From Capitulum mitella (Eukaryota; Arthropoda; Thecostraca; Pollicipedomorpha; Pollicipedidae), in contig CP099849.1 in assembly GCA_030062745.1 (NCBI GenBank), positions 9,139,767 through 9,203,766 of the forward strand: a stretch of 64,000 nucleotides of DNA, read 5' to 3'. The translations under genes and the position numbers were made by a program. The first letter of the stretch is position 1; each line of letters opens with the position of its first letter. This document shows, piece by piece, positions 44,001 to 55,610 of the stretch. The notes beneath the pieces were generated by a model. That model was not told the DNA's origin, did not search any database, and saw only the letters and a program-made list of their open reading frames with translations.

Positions 44001-46860
44001 CTTTTTGTCGGCCTTATTGAATAGGTGGTGTGATGAATGGTCGCATAAGTCGGCCGCCGTATAAGCTCGAATAAAGAGCGCCATCCCGGCGAAATAAATT
44101 CGGGGCACGACTTTATTAAAATTCTTAAATTGGCCATCTGTCGGTGGCGCGGCTGGCATTATGAAGGCGCGCCAACCGCAGCTTTTGTCCCTGCCTGGGG
44201 AAGACGTTGGCCCTGCCTGTGGGCTAACACCGACCCGGTCACAGGGAACTCTGTCCTGCCTGACTGACTCGTTGTGAACCCAACCGCTTCTCAGTGACTG
44301 GTAGGCTCTTTTCCCCCATCAGCGCTGTTTGGCTGCAATTTACGCCAATGTTTCGTCAAGAGTTGAACTGCTTCGCTTTGAAAATGTATCATTAGGATGC
44401 AATGGAAAGGCGTTGTCTGTTTGTGGCGCTTTTCCCATTAAGTCACATAAGACACTGTTTCATCTGAAGCGCTGGATTTTATTTCTACTTTTCGCCTTTT
44501 GTAATTCCGATCCAAGTTTACTACGAAAATGGTAAGCGAATTTTTTTTAAGAAAACGTAAGAGCAATGGCGGGCCAATTTATTTATAATTTTGTGAATGG
44601 TTTTTCGTGAAGTGTTAAGTTTTTAAACACATAATCGGTAGAATCAATCTTATTCTTCGCTAAAATATTCTTTAAAAGCACAACACACGTTATTCTCCTT
44701 CATGCAGTCGCCGATGTCAAACGTGTTCTGCTCCTGAGCAGGTCGTACACGGAACTGTTGTCGAATTCGTTACCGATGTAGTTCAACAAGTTACTTTGGC
44801 TTCCTCCATACATATTTATCCTTTTATCTGCAATAGTCGTGTTTATCTGAAAGAAACGGAAAATTCCGGCGAAGCGATTCGTTATTTCAATGAAAAGTGT
44901 GCCGGTTCTGGAAAAAAAAACGGTTAGCCTCATAAACTAAGTATACTAGGTGATTGGAAATAACATAGACTTCAGGAGAAATTCTGCGTAGAGACCGTTC
45001 ATTTGGAGTCAGATAGCAAGCACTTACTTTATGGTCTCTGACATAGAGGGCAGAACGGGGGGGAGGACACAGGGACCCCTTAAGTGGAGAAATTTAGTAT
45101 TAACCCTATGGCGCTGCATGAAAAGAAATGGCTCGAAAAGTCGCCGGTGCCCCCACCCCGCCGGAACACGTTCCGCTGCTATAGGCTTCTGATGAATTAA
45201 AAAAAAACAGCCTTGTTTTGACGACCAAAAACCTTGCGTGTGTATGCGCGTCAATTGGTGCAAGAAAGAAGGAAGACAAAGCGTCAAAACGGACAAATGT
45301 ATCGTACAACATATTATTTTGTGATTCATGTCCTCGTTATAACCTCTGATCACCAAGTCGTACAAGATATCCGAATGATTGCTATGATATCCGAATGATT
45401 GGTATAGGTATCGATATTTGCGACGAAGACCGTAATATCGCTTTCAAATAAGATTCGCCCCCTAGCCCGGCCAATCAAAAATGAGAAATGGGGCGTATGG
45501 ATAGACGTCATGTGATAGCTCGTTGTTTTTGTACCATCAAGATCTTACGTATTGTTGCACACTCTTGTCGTTCACCATGTACTCTGGTTCGAACCCTAGG
45601 TCGGTAAAACCAAAATGATCATTTCCGCTGCTCGGATGAATCGGCCGTATTAAATTATCGTTGACGGTTGAGCTCCAATTGCAGTTGCAATTGCAATTCT
45701 TTATTTTCTAATTGCAATAGCAATTGATTGCTATTGCAATGCTTTCATCGCGTTTCCCATGCGCCAGTTCATATTTCGAAGCCAGTGATAGCCCTAGGTT
45801 AGGTTCAGGGACCAAGATTCCTAAAGATGGGTATACCGTTTTCGAGTTCATTCTTTCCATGTATCACCGTAGGCGAAATGTTGATTTCTTCGTTAAGATG
45901 GAGACATGCGTGCATTTTCATCAGATCTAATGGTTCCACCCACTCTCAGGTAGGACCGGCATCTTCGGTGTGGTTTCGAATCGGCCTATGAGTGGCTGAA
46001 GATCTGAAGCAAATCAAGGAAACGTATTGTGATGTCGCAAACTGATGCACGCTGATTTTATCTGACGGCTTCGTGACCTTCAGGACAAAATAGGCTGTCT
46101 CCGACATTTTATTGCTTCCGCATTGCTTAGAATGATCATCATCCCCAAAACGCCCAGCTACGTTACTGACCTTGCTTGATCTTTGAAAAGTCATAAGAGG
46201 TCTTGGGACCTTCAAGAACATGCGTGGTCAGGTTGGGTCCAAGCTCTGACCTCTTACTGTACAGTCTATCTGTTAGTTTGCCAAAAAAAAACAAAAAAAA
46301 AAAACAAGGTCACAGAACATGCCTTGAAATTGGCAAACAAAATATCTCATTGATCTAGCATGACCCAAACCTGGGTCACCTCAAAATACGCGACATCATA
46401 TTGCACTAAAGGACCCAAAGTGTCATACAGCTACTCCGTGTCATTTCATATCTGCAGAGCGAAATAGCATGGAGACTGGCGAATCGGTCACAGTGGATAA
46501 CGTGCAATGTCCGATATTGCGCGCACGTTCTCGATAGGTATTTGTACCTTCAGGCATGCTCACAAGGCAGCATTTGTGTGCAAAGTTCTTTCCTATAAAG
46601 AATTTTCTGAATAGTGTGGTGGGGTCTTCATAACTAGAATCTGTTTTCTGAGTCCGCAAATATATCCGGCGATTTTTATTTACAATGGAGTACATGCAAG
46701 CTAAATTACGCGTAACCACACATTCCGAGAAAGTTTATCTTAGGCAGAAATATTTACATTTCTGCAAGTTATCACATTGCTCACGCCAAAAAAGCACATT
46801 CCGACTGAGCACCTAAAAACCGGCTGCTGTGTCGTTTAATTAAGTACTTGATTCTGTTGC
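44000..46860. other. Gene-poor AT-rich stretch with small repeats
   Basis: No gene is recognised. It contains a 45367-45412 direct repeat (GATATCCGAATGATTG twice), the inverted repeat at 45711-45740, and an A-rich run at 46281-46305. Confidence 0.5.
45711..45740. repeat. Perfect 14-bp inverted repeat in an ATTGCAAT cluster
   Basis: ATTGCAATAGCAAT, two bases, then ATTGCTATTGCAAT, an exact reverse complement. The preceding 40 bp hold further TTGCAATTGCAATT words. The TTGCAAT words resemble C/EBP half sites. It may equally be a local slippage product. Confidence 0.75.
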
Positions 46861-47060
46861 GCGAGGGTCCGTTCGGCTCCGTCCGTAGTGCGCGGCGCTG
46901 TAATCTGTTTTCGCATCCTCTCCCCGGCGGAATCAAATTACGCCACTAATACCGCCGGGCGCGCGGCAGAGGGTATTCACTGACCGTACCGGGACCTGCT
47001 GCCGTCGGGTGCCAGCGGCCGCGGCCGGTTCTGGCTGACGCGTCTCCGGCTGCTGACTGA
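46860..47060. other. Small GC-rich island
   Basis: CpG-rich block of about 0.2 kb preceded by TTTAATTAAGTACTTGA. No exon is assigned. Confidence 0.35.
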
Positions 47061-47425
47061 AGTGATCACGCCGTGGCGACTGTGAAGGAAATGGCAGGCA
47101 CCGGCCACAAATACTAAAAATGTATGAAAATGACACTAAGCCTCAGCCGAAATAAACCGCATTTCGCACTTTAAAATGTGACTGGAAACTGCGATGCGCT
47201 TGGCACATGGTCTGATCTGTGTCTGAAAGATCTGCAACCGTTTGCGCAATTTTAGAACAACTTTCAACATTCCTTACATGATTCATCCAACCAGCTTATT
47301 AACCGGACTACGTCCACTCCATCCTTCCGACTTTTTAACGCCGACATGTATCTAACATAAGCTGACCATCTGGGTGACTGGCACACCTTACAGGCCCGTG
47401 GGCAATCGTTGCTCGATGTCCCAGC

Positions 47426-47711
47426 CATTGGCGGATGCAGACCACATGCTAAGAGGGAGTCAAATCCCCATCCGCCTAAACCTAACCATGCTGATTTTCC
47501 TCATGTTGTGTTATTTTCTTCGAATTCTGACCACTTTGTTTCGCCATTTTCGAATGTTGTCACGTGCAAAAAAAACAAGTTTTTGATCCAAAAGCAAAAC
47601 TTCTATAATTTTTGTCCGAAAAGAGGAACCAAAAGAATGTTGACGGTGGATTTTCCAGCAAACAGGGAGGACCATGGCCCGGATGCTCCGACCTCCCGGG
47701 ACCCGCCCCTG
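47426..47711. mobile_element. Candidate hAT-like MITE with family-C-type ends
   Basis: The left end CATTGGCGGATGCAG and right end GGGACCCGCCCCTG are imperfect inverted copies resembling the ends of the 35110-35378 element. Flanks GTCCCAGC and GTTCCAGT agree at 6 of 8 positions. The interior does not obviously match the other copy, so this is less certain. Confidence 0.5.
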
Positions 47712-47800
47712 GTTCCAGTATTGCTCCCCTGGCAAACCGCCCCTGGTCCCAGCATTGCTCCTCTGGCAGACGGCGCCTGTCCCAGCACGGCTCCCTGTTC
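47704..47800 (+). repeat. 34-bp tandem repeat, about 3 copies
   Basis: CGCCCCTGGTTCCAGTATTG plus CTCCCCTGGCAAAC is repeated at 47738 with three changes, and more degenerately at 47772. The array begins within the right end of the candidate element at 47426-47711. Confidence 0.8.
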
Positions 47801-48060
47801 CCGGCGGCGGGACGGGTGGAGCGCCGCCCGGCCCCGCTCATCAGCTGACCCAGGAATGAGGCCGCGCAGCTGCGCCGGCTGATTGTCTCGGCAGCGCCAG
47901 ATGAGTCGGCAGCCCCGCCGCGCCATTGTGGCTCGCCTTTTTTGACCGGCGCCGCGGGTCAGCTGGTCACGTAGCCTGGGTCACGTGGCCGGCGGGCCGA
48001 GCTTCGGACGCCGTCGCTGGCGGCCTCGCCGGACCTCGGCGGGCCAACAGCATCAGCTCC
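47800..48060. other. GC-rich island, 5' flank
   Basis: CpG-rich block containing repeated GTCACGTGGCC / GTCACGTAGCC words at 47965-47995. It is followed by a 16-bp poly-T run (48124-48139) and CA/TA microsatellite sequence (48184-48210). Confidence 0.4.
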
Positions 48061-48210
48061 GTCTGATGAGGGGGGATGCATCGCTCCAGCCTTTGGGGAG
48101 GCTGATATTGCATCCGTGAGCGTTTTTTTTTTTTTTTACTACCAGATGGCAAACAGCAAATAGGCGTGTAGCAAATGTAATGTATACACACACACATATA
48201 TATATACACG

Positions 48211-49190
48211 TACATCTAAATTTGCGAATGTGTGGGCGCCGAATGACCCTGCAGTCGGTGCGCCCCTACGCCCCAATAACCAACCAAACAAATCTGCGAA
48301 TGTTAAACATGACAGCGTTTTCAGACTGCACCTACCATTTTTTGTAGATGTTTCCGAGTATTCTTACGACTTTTCACTGTTCAAGTGAGACATAATGAAA
48401 AATGTTGCTGGTAGGAAATAATCACAATGTCCATTTAACTGATCATGTATACGTATCACAGGAAAGTTCTTGCACTGTGCAGATGTTCTACAATAACAAA
48501 TATAGAGAAGTGCAAGCCATATTACAACCTACCATAAAACTTCAGGATGACTGCCTCAAATATGTCATTACAAAAATAGAGTTGTCGGCGTAATGACGCA
48601 GAATTGTACACGTAAACTAATTGAATATTTTGTCATCTTTTTGTGGTAATTTTATAAGGTATATGCGTAGGTTTAAATATTTGAATGAATAACAGTCGAC
48701 TGATAATTTGTTCTTTATGTTTCGTGATGTTTCCAAAATCCACATTTCTATTTTCGAAACAGAAATTGCAAACTAATGTCCTGTCCCGTGATCATGTTAT
48801 AACATGGGTGTAAAATTCGCACAAATTCCGGTATAGAGAAATAAATTTATCGGACCCCCAAATGTGACAGTAATATCGCATTTGCGGTAATTTATTTTAT
48901 AAAGCAAAAACAAAACATAAACCCAGGAAATTGGTATGGAATTCCACGCCAATACTTTCCTTTGGTATGCAAATGTTCACACCAAAGGTATACGAAGCTA
49001 CGACCCTATGTTATAACTTGAGCAAGCGAACTGGAAGATTTGCTACCAAATTTTTCATGTTCCTTTACTTGCGCCCTTAACTTCCCTGCACTTAACTTTT
49101 CAGCCCATTCAATTTTTTCCTCACTTTTTGAACACCCACCTGCTCAGCTGCGTCAGATGGGTACACTGCAGTAATATTCTAAACTCTTTG
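48211..49190. other. Gene-poor AT-rich stretch
   Basis: No gene recognised. The stretch is AT-rich and runs directly into the LINE remnant. Confidence 0.5.
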
Positions 49191-51080
49191 ATCCTTTGCG
49201 AGGTTATTGTTGTGATCTTGCCGATTTTTATCATAACTTTGAAAAAGCACGTTCGGCGTGTTTCTTCCACTTACATAAGGATAGAAATACGGCGCATGCT
49301 GCGATAATAACTAAATTGAGTTTTGTGCACTATAACGTCAGGCCCATTTTGAGCAACCACACTGAACCATTAAAGCTAATGTCGAGGACAAGCATGAGTT
49401 GCATGCAGACAGTATCTGTTTCTGAAACATGGCTAATCTCCGCCCTTGAATTCAACTATCACGTTCCTGGATATCGCGCCTTTTTCTGTAGCACAAAGAT
49501 CAAGTCTGCTGTGGTCTGCACTTTATTTAAAAAATGAGCATAAGCCCCGCCAGCTGCAAATTGACCCCATTTAACACGGCTGAAATGCTACTGCTGATGC
49601 GGGCAGAGATAGCGCATTCTAATAGGTCAGATATACAAAGGGCCAAACACTGATAAAGCGGTATTTCTTCGGGAGACTGAGGCCTGATTGATATCGCTGA
49701 AGAAATAAACAAGATAACATTTATTAAAGGCGACGTCAGGTTTGACTGGCTTTCTTTGTAATCTGATACATTTGTTCAAGCTTTTTTCCTAACCATGTGC
49801 TCTGATGAGTTCTTTTCCCACTATCTCAAGATTCACTAGATGCTCAGAGGGCACACTTATCGCCAATATTTTTTCCAACAATGTATCTAATGTTATTTGC
49901 TCTGGTATCCTCTTGTGTGACCTCTCCGATCCTTCTTCGATATTTCTTTGCCGTAATATGAATCTACCAGAACCTGGGCTTGCTTTGACCATCGGAAGCT
50001 AGAAGAAATATAAGTGTTTCTTATAGGCAGCCTCATCGATGGAAATGAAAACAAATCCCAGTACTGTTGCAAATTGAATATTCGATGCATTCAAGCAAGG
50101 CATTTGAGCTTTTCATATAAGAAAAACATGAACCGTAAAACTGTTTTGCGAAATCTGTGTTTGCTCACAGTTTGCTCTCAGTGGACCAGAAGAGTGAGCT
50201 GCTCCAGATAAAACTACGCCAACCAACTGATGCCAACATGGCAAAATATAATAATATTGAAATATGCTCGCTGTTGTATTGAGAGGGACTAAAAAAATCT
50301 GGTATGAACGCAAATTCAAGAATAAGTCAGGTAACATTAAGAAATTATCAACTGAAAAATAACAATGATGTTATTCCTGAGACAGTTCGTGACTTACAGG
50401 ACAACGAAATGTCAGTGGACTTCAACATCACTCAGTTTTTCAAAACGCTTCTCCTCAGATAGTTCAAAAGTTAAAGCAAAACACCTCATTTTTGTTGCAA
50501 GACCAGCTAGAATCCAAGATAAACAGCGATGCACTGATGGATCTGCACCTTGCGACCCATCTCTGGTTATCACACAAATAATTCATAAGCCGAATAATCT
50601 CGGAGCAGGCTCTGACAAAATTAACGCAAAACTCTTGAAATCTATTTCCAAATGTATTTCAAGGCAGCTGTTGCATTTATTTCATTTGTGTTTATCGTTT
50701 AGTATATTCTCTAATATGTCTGAAATAGCTATTATAAAACCGGTCCTCAAGTCTGGTGACCCTAAAATTTTTGCAACCATCGATCAGTTAACATCTTCCC
50801 ATGCATGTCAAAAATACTCGAGATGCTTGTCTCCAGTCGGTTATTGTCGTTTACATGGAAACGCAATGCTGCATGATTATTAGTTTGGTTTCCGCAAAAC
50901 AGATCAAGGTATATACCCTTCTTTCTTTTACCTTTATTTGGTAGCGAAAGCATTTGAGGGTATCGAACACGTTCTGAGGTATTTCTGGATCCTCGGAAGG
51001 CGTTTGACGATTGACGTCCCAGGTTATGAAACGAGACATTTACAGGCACTTGTCGCACTGTGGCCGAAACTCCTGATTCC
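49190..51080 (+). mobile_element. Degenerate LINE (CR1/Jockey-like): endonuclease and reverse transcriptase remnants
   Basis: Read in several frames on the plus strand, the segment keeps the order of a non-LTR retrotransposon second ORF. At 49316 LSFVHYNVRPIL and at 49412 VSVSETWL match the start of an APE-type endonuclease (HYNVRSIL..., LSETWL). At 49805-50002, TLIANIFSNNVSN and LLCDLSDPSSIF match the endonuclease C-terminus; the expected catalytic SDH reads SDP. At about 50600-50760, GSDKINAKLLK and IAIIKPVLKSGDP match the fingers of the reverse transcriptase. In another frame NHRSVNIFPCMSKILEMLV follows, and then a trace of FLDPRKAFDD at about 50980-51015. Frameshifts, stops and the missing catalytic YxDD region mark it as dead. 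No 3' UTR, poly(A) tail or boundary could be fixed. Confidence 0.85.
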
Positions 51081-51114
51081 AAATGTGTAATTAATAAATT
51101 AATTCATACGAAAC

Positions 51115-51382
51115 CAGAGAGGTAGCCGGGGGAGGGGGCATGAAGGCCATGGCCCCCCCCAGCCAAGCGGCCTACATAAGATATAAGGCGATTTCACAGG
51201 AAGACGTTATTGTGATCATGCATACGTTGCAAAAGCAAACATATGCTTTCCTGTGCGTTAAATATGAGATAAATTACGTAACATTGCTGTTTTGCTTATA
51301 AATTTCGCCATATGCCAGTGGCATATGACAAAATTTGACATTTGTCCCCCCCCCCCCAGGAAAATCCTGGCTATCGTGCCCG
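51115..51382. mobile_element. hAT-like MITE, family B copy 2, with 8-bp target duplication
   Basis: 268-bp element. The left end CAGAGAGGTAGCCGGGGG pairs with the right end CCTGGCTATCGTGCCCG. Flanking 8-mers TACGAAAC (51107-51114) and TACGAAGC (51383-51390) agree at 7 of 8 positions. Same family as 41732-42006 over its full length. It lies about 35 bp after the LINE remnant. Confidence 0.9.
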
Positions 51383-51390
51383 TACGAAGC

Positions 51391-52370
51391 TCCTATAGAA
51401 CGTACAATCCAATGGCTACCCAATACCCGAATCCTACAAATCATATATATCACAGCATTATTCTGGATCAGACACCCTTATCAACGCTGGCTCCTGGAGG
51501 CCACCCAGCAACAAGTTATGCATAATTGGGTGGACTTATTGGAGATCAAGCATGACTCTGCATGTCAACGACCTGGCTATGGATTCGTGTGATGGATTCG
51601 TTTACTGGTACCGTTTGAGGGTTCATGCATGGGACGGTATAGCGGGCAATCATGAACTGGCTTTTGCTATGATTACTTTCAGACTTTTCGTACCTAACAA
51701 TGACACTGCTCTGCTTTACATACACGCTTGTTTGTCTTTGCTCCCCTTTGTTAGCAGGGAGTGCGGCGACTTGTTGTATATCTTATTTGGTGTTAACATA
51801 TGGTTATGAGCGTCGCTGAGCTGAGAGAAGGACACTCCCGGTTGCCTGATCTTTGGCGACGGTTAGAAAAAACGGAACGAAACAAAGTGAAACGTGTATC
51901 TATCTCCCATCGTCGCGGGGCAGGTGATCATGACTGTCTTTATGGTTTAGGAGCATAGGGACATGGCTGTGTTCTATGCTCATGGTGTGCTGCTTATGAC
52001 AGCTCACATTGCGTTAAAACTCCTAATTTTAACTAGCTTACCACAATGAGCAAAATAGAACTATGGCATTTATTTGCGAAACCCGTTAGCAGATCTCTCT
52101 CACCCTATTGTGCTCCTTGGAGGAAAACATATACATTTATACAAGAGGGTGGGTCTCCAGAAGCTGAGCTGACCTTATCTGCGATGTGCGTGGACGATTT
52201 TGGAGTAAAACGTCCAGGAGGATTCACGCTGTGAAAGCGCTGTTAAAATAACTACCAATTTATGTAGAGATGCCACTCCCGTGGATCCGCTCGAATGCAT
52301 CCCAGTTTCCACTCCCATGGTCGTTGGCGATCCATTCCCACGTCGATTGAGAGGTCCAGAAGCCGACGTA
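51391..52370. other. Gene-poor stretch
   Basis: Balanced to AT-rich DNA. Three overlapping plus-strand frames under 90 codons have no recognised motif. Confidence 0.5.
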
Positions 52371-52857
52371 ACGACAAAGAGCCGCCTCTCGGCCGGACGG
52401 AAACAAACATCGGACCGCAGACCCCCGCCGGTTTAGGACGAGCCGCCATTGTCCCGCCGGGGCCGGACCAGGACCGAGGCGGAACGGACTCGCCGGACTG
52501 CGCAGTTCACGTCGGCCGGCGATGGCCGTGATAACCCTTAAAGGCCTGTGAATGTCCCTCCCGATCTTGCTCGCGGTCCGGGCCTTCGCTCCGGTAATTT
52601 AGAGTTAGTTAAAGGCCGGTTAATGCCCCTCGGTCTTTGCCTCGCAGCGCGGACCTGTCAGCGTAAAAACGGCGGAATGTCTAACAAATTGAGAGTGATT
52701 TATTTATTGTCTGGTGACGTTTTGGAAGCCGGCCGGCTCAGTTCTTCTGGCGGCCGCTTGGTGCGCTGAGTGACAGTTAGTGGAGGACCCGGTGCCCCGC
52801 CGAGAGGCGGCAAACAAACTGACCTGCCCGGCCACCTGCTGACCGCCGGCCGTCCCG
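52370..52857. other. GC-rich island, 5' flank
   Basis: CpG-rich block with a diverged internal duplication (AAAGGCCTGTGAATGTCCCT near 52540 and AAAGGCCGGTTAATGCCCCT near 52611). No exon recognised. Confidence 0.4.
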
Positions 52858-53050
52858 CCGGCGTGGGTCCGTGACTGACTCCGGTGTGGATCTGTGACTG
52901 ACCCCGGTGTGGATCTGTGATTAACCCCGGCGTGGGTCTGTGACTGACCCCGGTGTTGGTCTGTGATTGACCCCGGTGTCGGCATGTGACTGAGCCCGAT
53001 GTGGGTCCGTAGTTGACCCCGGTGTGGGTCCGTGATTGACCCCGGTGCAG
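52858..53050 (+). repeat. 24-bp minisatellite, about 8 copies
   Basis: The unit is near CGGTGTGGATCTGTGACTGA plus CCCC. About eight copies follow head to tail with scattered substitutions and no large indels. On the minus strand it translates as repeated ITDPHRGQ-type units because 24 is a multiple of three; this is not evidence of a gene. Confidence 0.9.
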
Positions 53051-54118
53051 GTGTTGCCGTTCCCGCAGGCCGGCAGCTGGCCACCGGTGGCCGCACGTGG
53101 GACGGAGACATGTTGGGACAGGCGTGACGAGCCGCCCTTCTATGCGTACTCCACCTGGAAACTGGCGGGCTTCTGAACCTCATCTGCATGATTTTACACG
53201 TGTCTAAGAATGTAGGTAGTTCACTTTACGAAGCTGTTTTCCTTCTTCAAAATCATGATTGATATGACTGACTGATAACTGGACATTTTTGCAATACGAA
53301 TCGCAAACACCGCCGGATAGAGATGAAGTGCTCTACCATGAGGCATGTGTTTGGAACACTCGATCATCTCACCACATGCTTCTTACAGCTTATGTTTCTG
53401 CTGAACTTTCCTAAGCAAGCAAATGTAAGCCGAACCAACAAACTGCATTTATTGTTATTGTTTAAGAACATTTTGTAAGAAGCATATTTCCCAGATATTT
53501 CCCTTCTGGTATAAAAGTAAAGCCTGAATGCTTTAAGAGTGTTTCCTCGAAACGTGATGTTGATGTGACATACTGTCTCATTTTGAACGGTGTCGAACTA
53601 CAGCTTAAACAGCTAAAATAATAAATAAAGAAATAGAATTCGCGAATTGTTCTCCTCCAGACAACGAGCAACCGGTCACTCTGATGTAAAAAAATACGTC
53701 ACAAACTGCATCCTAAACTAACTGAATCCGACATCAAGTAAACACCTTAAATGCCTATTCAAAATGCAAATAGAAAACAATTCTAATTCATCGGCTCTGC
53801 GCACTTTTCGAAACAGAAGTTGAAAAGAATTGTCTGGAACCAGTTTTTCCATCGGGATGGCGTCCCATAGTTCGAATTTGCGAAACTTAGTCTAGCTGAG
53901 ATATTCCAGAAAACGTTAGCTCTCGCCTAAATTAGCTCCAACTGAATGGAACGCATTTGTTATTTTTAGGCCACGTGCCCTTCCTTTCGCTGTCAGTGCC
54001 TGGAAATCGGGGGTAAACCTTTTCATATCACGTAGAGAAAGTACGAGGGTTGAAACAAGATTCGAGCCTGAGTTCTCGGAGAGACCGCTGGATGATGGTA
54101 TACCACATTCTTGGAGAC
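53051..54118. other. Gene-poor AT-rich stretch
   Basis: No gene, RNA or repeat that I can name. Confidence 0.5.
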
Positions 54119-54341
54119 CTTCTTGGTGGTTGTTGGCCTGTGTGCCGCATAGTGTGACTTGTGGCTCTTAGAAGAGCCGGGGAGTAAGCAGACTTTTCGG
54201 CCATCGACCCTCTTGAGTGCCTCTGCTGCGATCAAAGAGGGCCAATGATCAAAACGTCTGCTTCTCGTCGTCTTCTTCTCGGCTCTTCTAAGAACCACAA
54301 GCCACACTGCAAGGCATACAAGACAACCACCAACAAGAAGA
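54119..54341. repeat. Imperfect palindrome of ~220 bp (fold-back element)
   Basis: The left arm, about 54119-54215, is matched by a reverse-complemented right arm, about 54230-54341, with a spacer of only about 15 nt. The best part is GTGGCTCTTAGAAGAGCCGG (54161-54180) against CGGCTCTTCTAAGAACCACA (54280-54299). Pairing continues on both sides with mismatches and small gaps. A transcript of either strand could fold into a long imperfect hairpin. A fold-back or MITE-like element, or a hairpin-RNA source, are both possible; no target duplication was found. Confidence 0.75.
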
Positions 54342-55180
54342 TTCGAGGTTTTAAGCGCTGCAGTATGTAGAGTACCATACAGGCAGACCCGATAACGGAT
54401 ATCTGAATTTTAGAGCCCAAATATATGCCTTGTAATAAGTATTTCAAACATCTGAAAGTGTTCAAACCCCATCCATGCTGAATACATTGGGCATGTGCTG
54501 CTTCGTCAAATGTACTTCGTCTCTGTTCACCATTTTTCGACGCATACAAAACACCAAGGGCTTCTCTTGTAACAAAAGTGGACAAATGAAGGGCAACCGG
54601 GGTCTTGCAGAGAAAGGAGCATTAAGTGCAACAAATTGCACCCAAATGTTTTAACTACAGATGACGGATGCTGAGATGAACACAATGAAAGAAGATATAA
54701 ATCTGCATTACCATGTACGTTATTACAGGAGTACCAGGACTACAATGGTTAAAAACATTTTTTCCTGTTCGGAAGGCTGCTCTTTTTACAATCAGAATAG
54801 GAATGCGGCCCGCTCTTTTACATCGGCATGTCTTGAGATTCAGCGCTGTTACAAAACGGGCCTCAGAACCCGGAATGCGCAGATTTCGGGTTTCATCAGT
54901 TCATAACCATACTCCGTTACAAAAAGGTTTCCCGCACAAAAAAGCGAGAGGAGTCAGCAGGTTCCTGGATGCTCCAGGCCTGACGCTTTTCAATGCCCAA
55001 TCTACACGGCATTGTGGCCGCTGTTGGCTGTTCAGCTGCGATGCCAATTAGCGTCCTGTAACGAAAGCAGGCGGTCCTAAACGACGTGCTGTGACACGAC
55101 CCGTCATCCGTCGGTGTCATCCCGCACAAGTGCGCCAGATTGGGCGACAAAGCGGCGCCTCACGACGACAATCGGTCCGG
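54342..55180. other. Gene-poor stretch
   Basis: AT-rich DNA without a recognisable gene. A 117-codon minus-strand frame (54232-54585) starts here and runs into the palindrome; it has a hydrophobic segment but no known family. Confidence 0.5.
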
Positions 55181-55610
55181 CCGCCGGTGTAAATGGCCAC
55201 CGGGACGCGACAATACCGCCGTAATTGCCTCCTAACGCCCGCCACCACAACACCCCATTCAGCGCGGCGCCGTCAAAATGGAGTGAGGCCAAATTTGGCT
55301 GATTGTACCCCCGGCGGAGGCCGCGCCGTCCTCGTCTGTGCGATTCGGACACGGTGTCGTCACGCGGACCTGGCGCCGGGCGCGGCGGCCGCTCCGCTCG
55401 TGCGGAAAAAGTGCGCGCGGCGCCGCGCCCTTCGGCCGGCGCGCGTGCAGCGGACGGCGCCGGGGCGAGCGCGGCGCCGTCATTACGATAATGGCGCAGG
55501 GACGACGATTCTGCCGGCGGCGCCGCGTCCGCGCCGCTGATTGGTCCCCGGCGGCACGGAAAAATGTCACGAAAGTCGGTCGCGTGACGAGTGTCACGCC
55601 ATCGCTAATT
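55180..55610. other. GC-rich island, 5' flank
   Basis: CpG-rich block with repeated GCGGCGCCG words. It is followed by a TTTTTAATCAGTGTAACGG stretch. No exon recognised. Confidence 0.4.

Noticed and set aside
45586..45595. GGTTCGAACC, resembling a tRNA B box
   Set aside because: No A box at the right distance and no cloverleaf or acceptor stem can be drawn around it.
54232..54585. 117-codon minus-strand frame with a hydrophobic segment
   Set aside because: Its end is formed by the palindrome arm, and no family is recognised.
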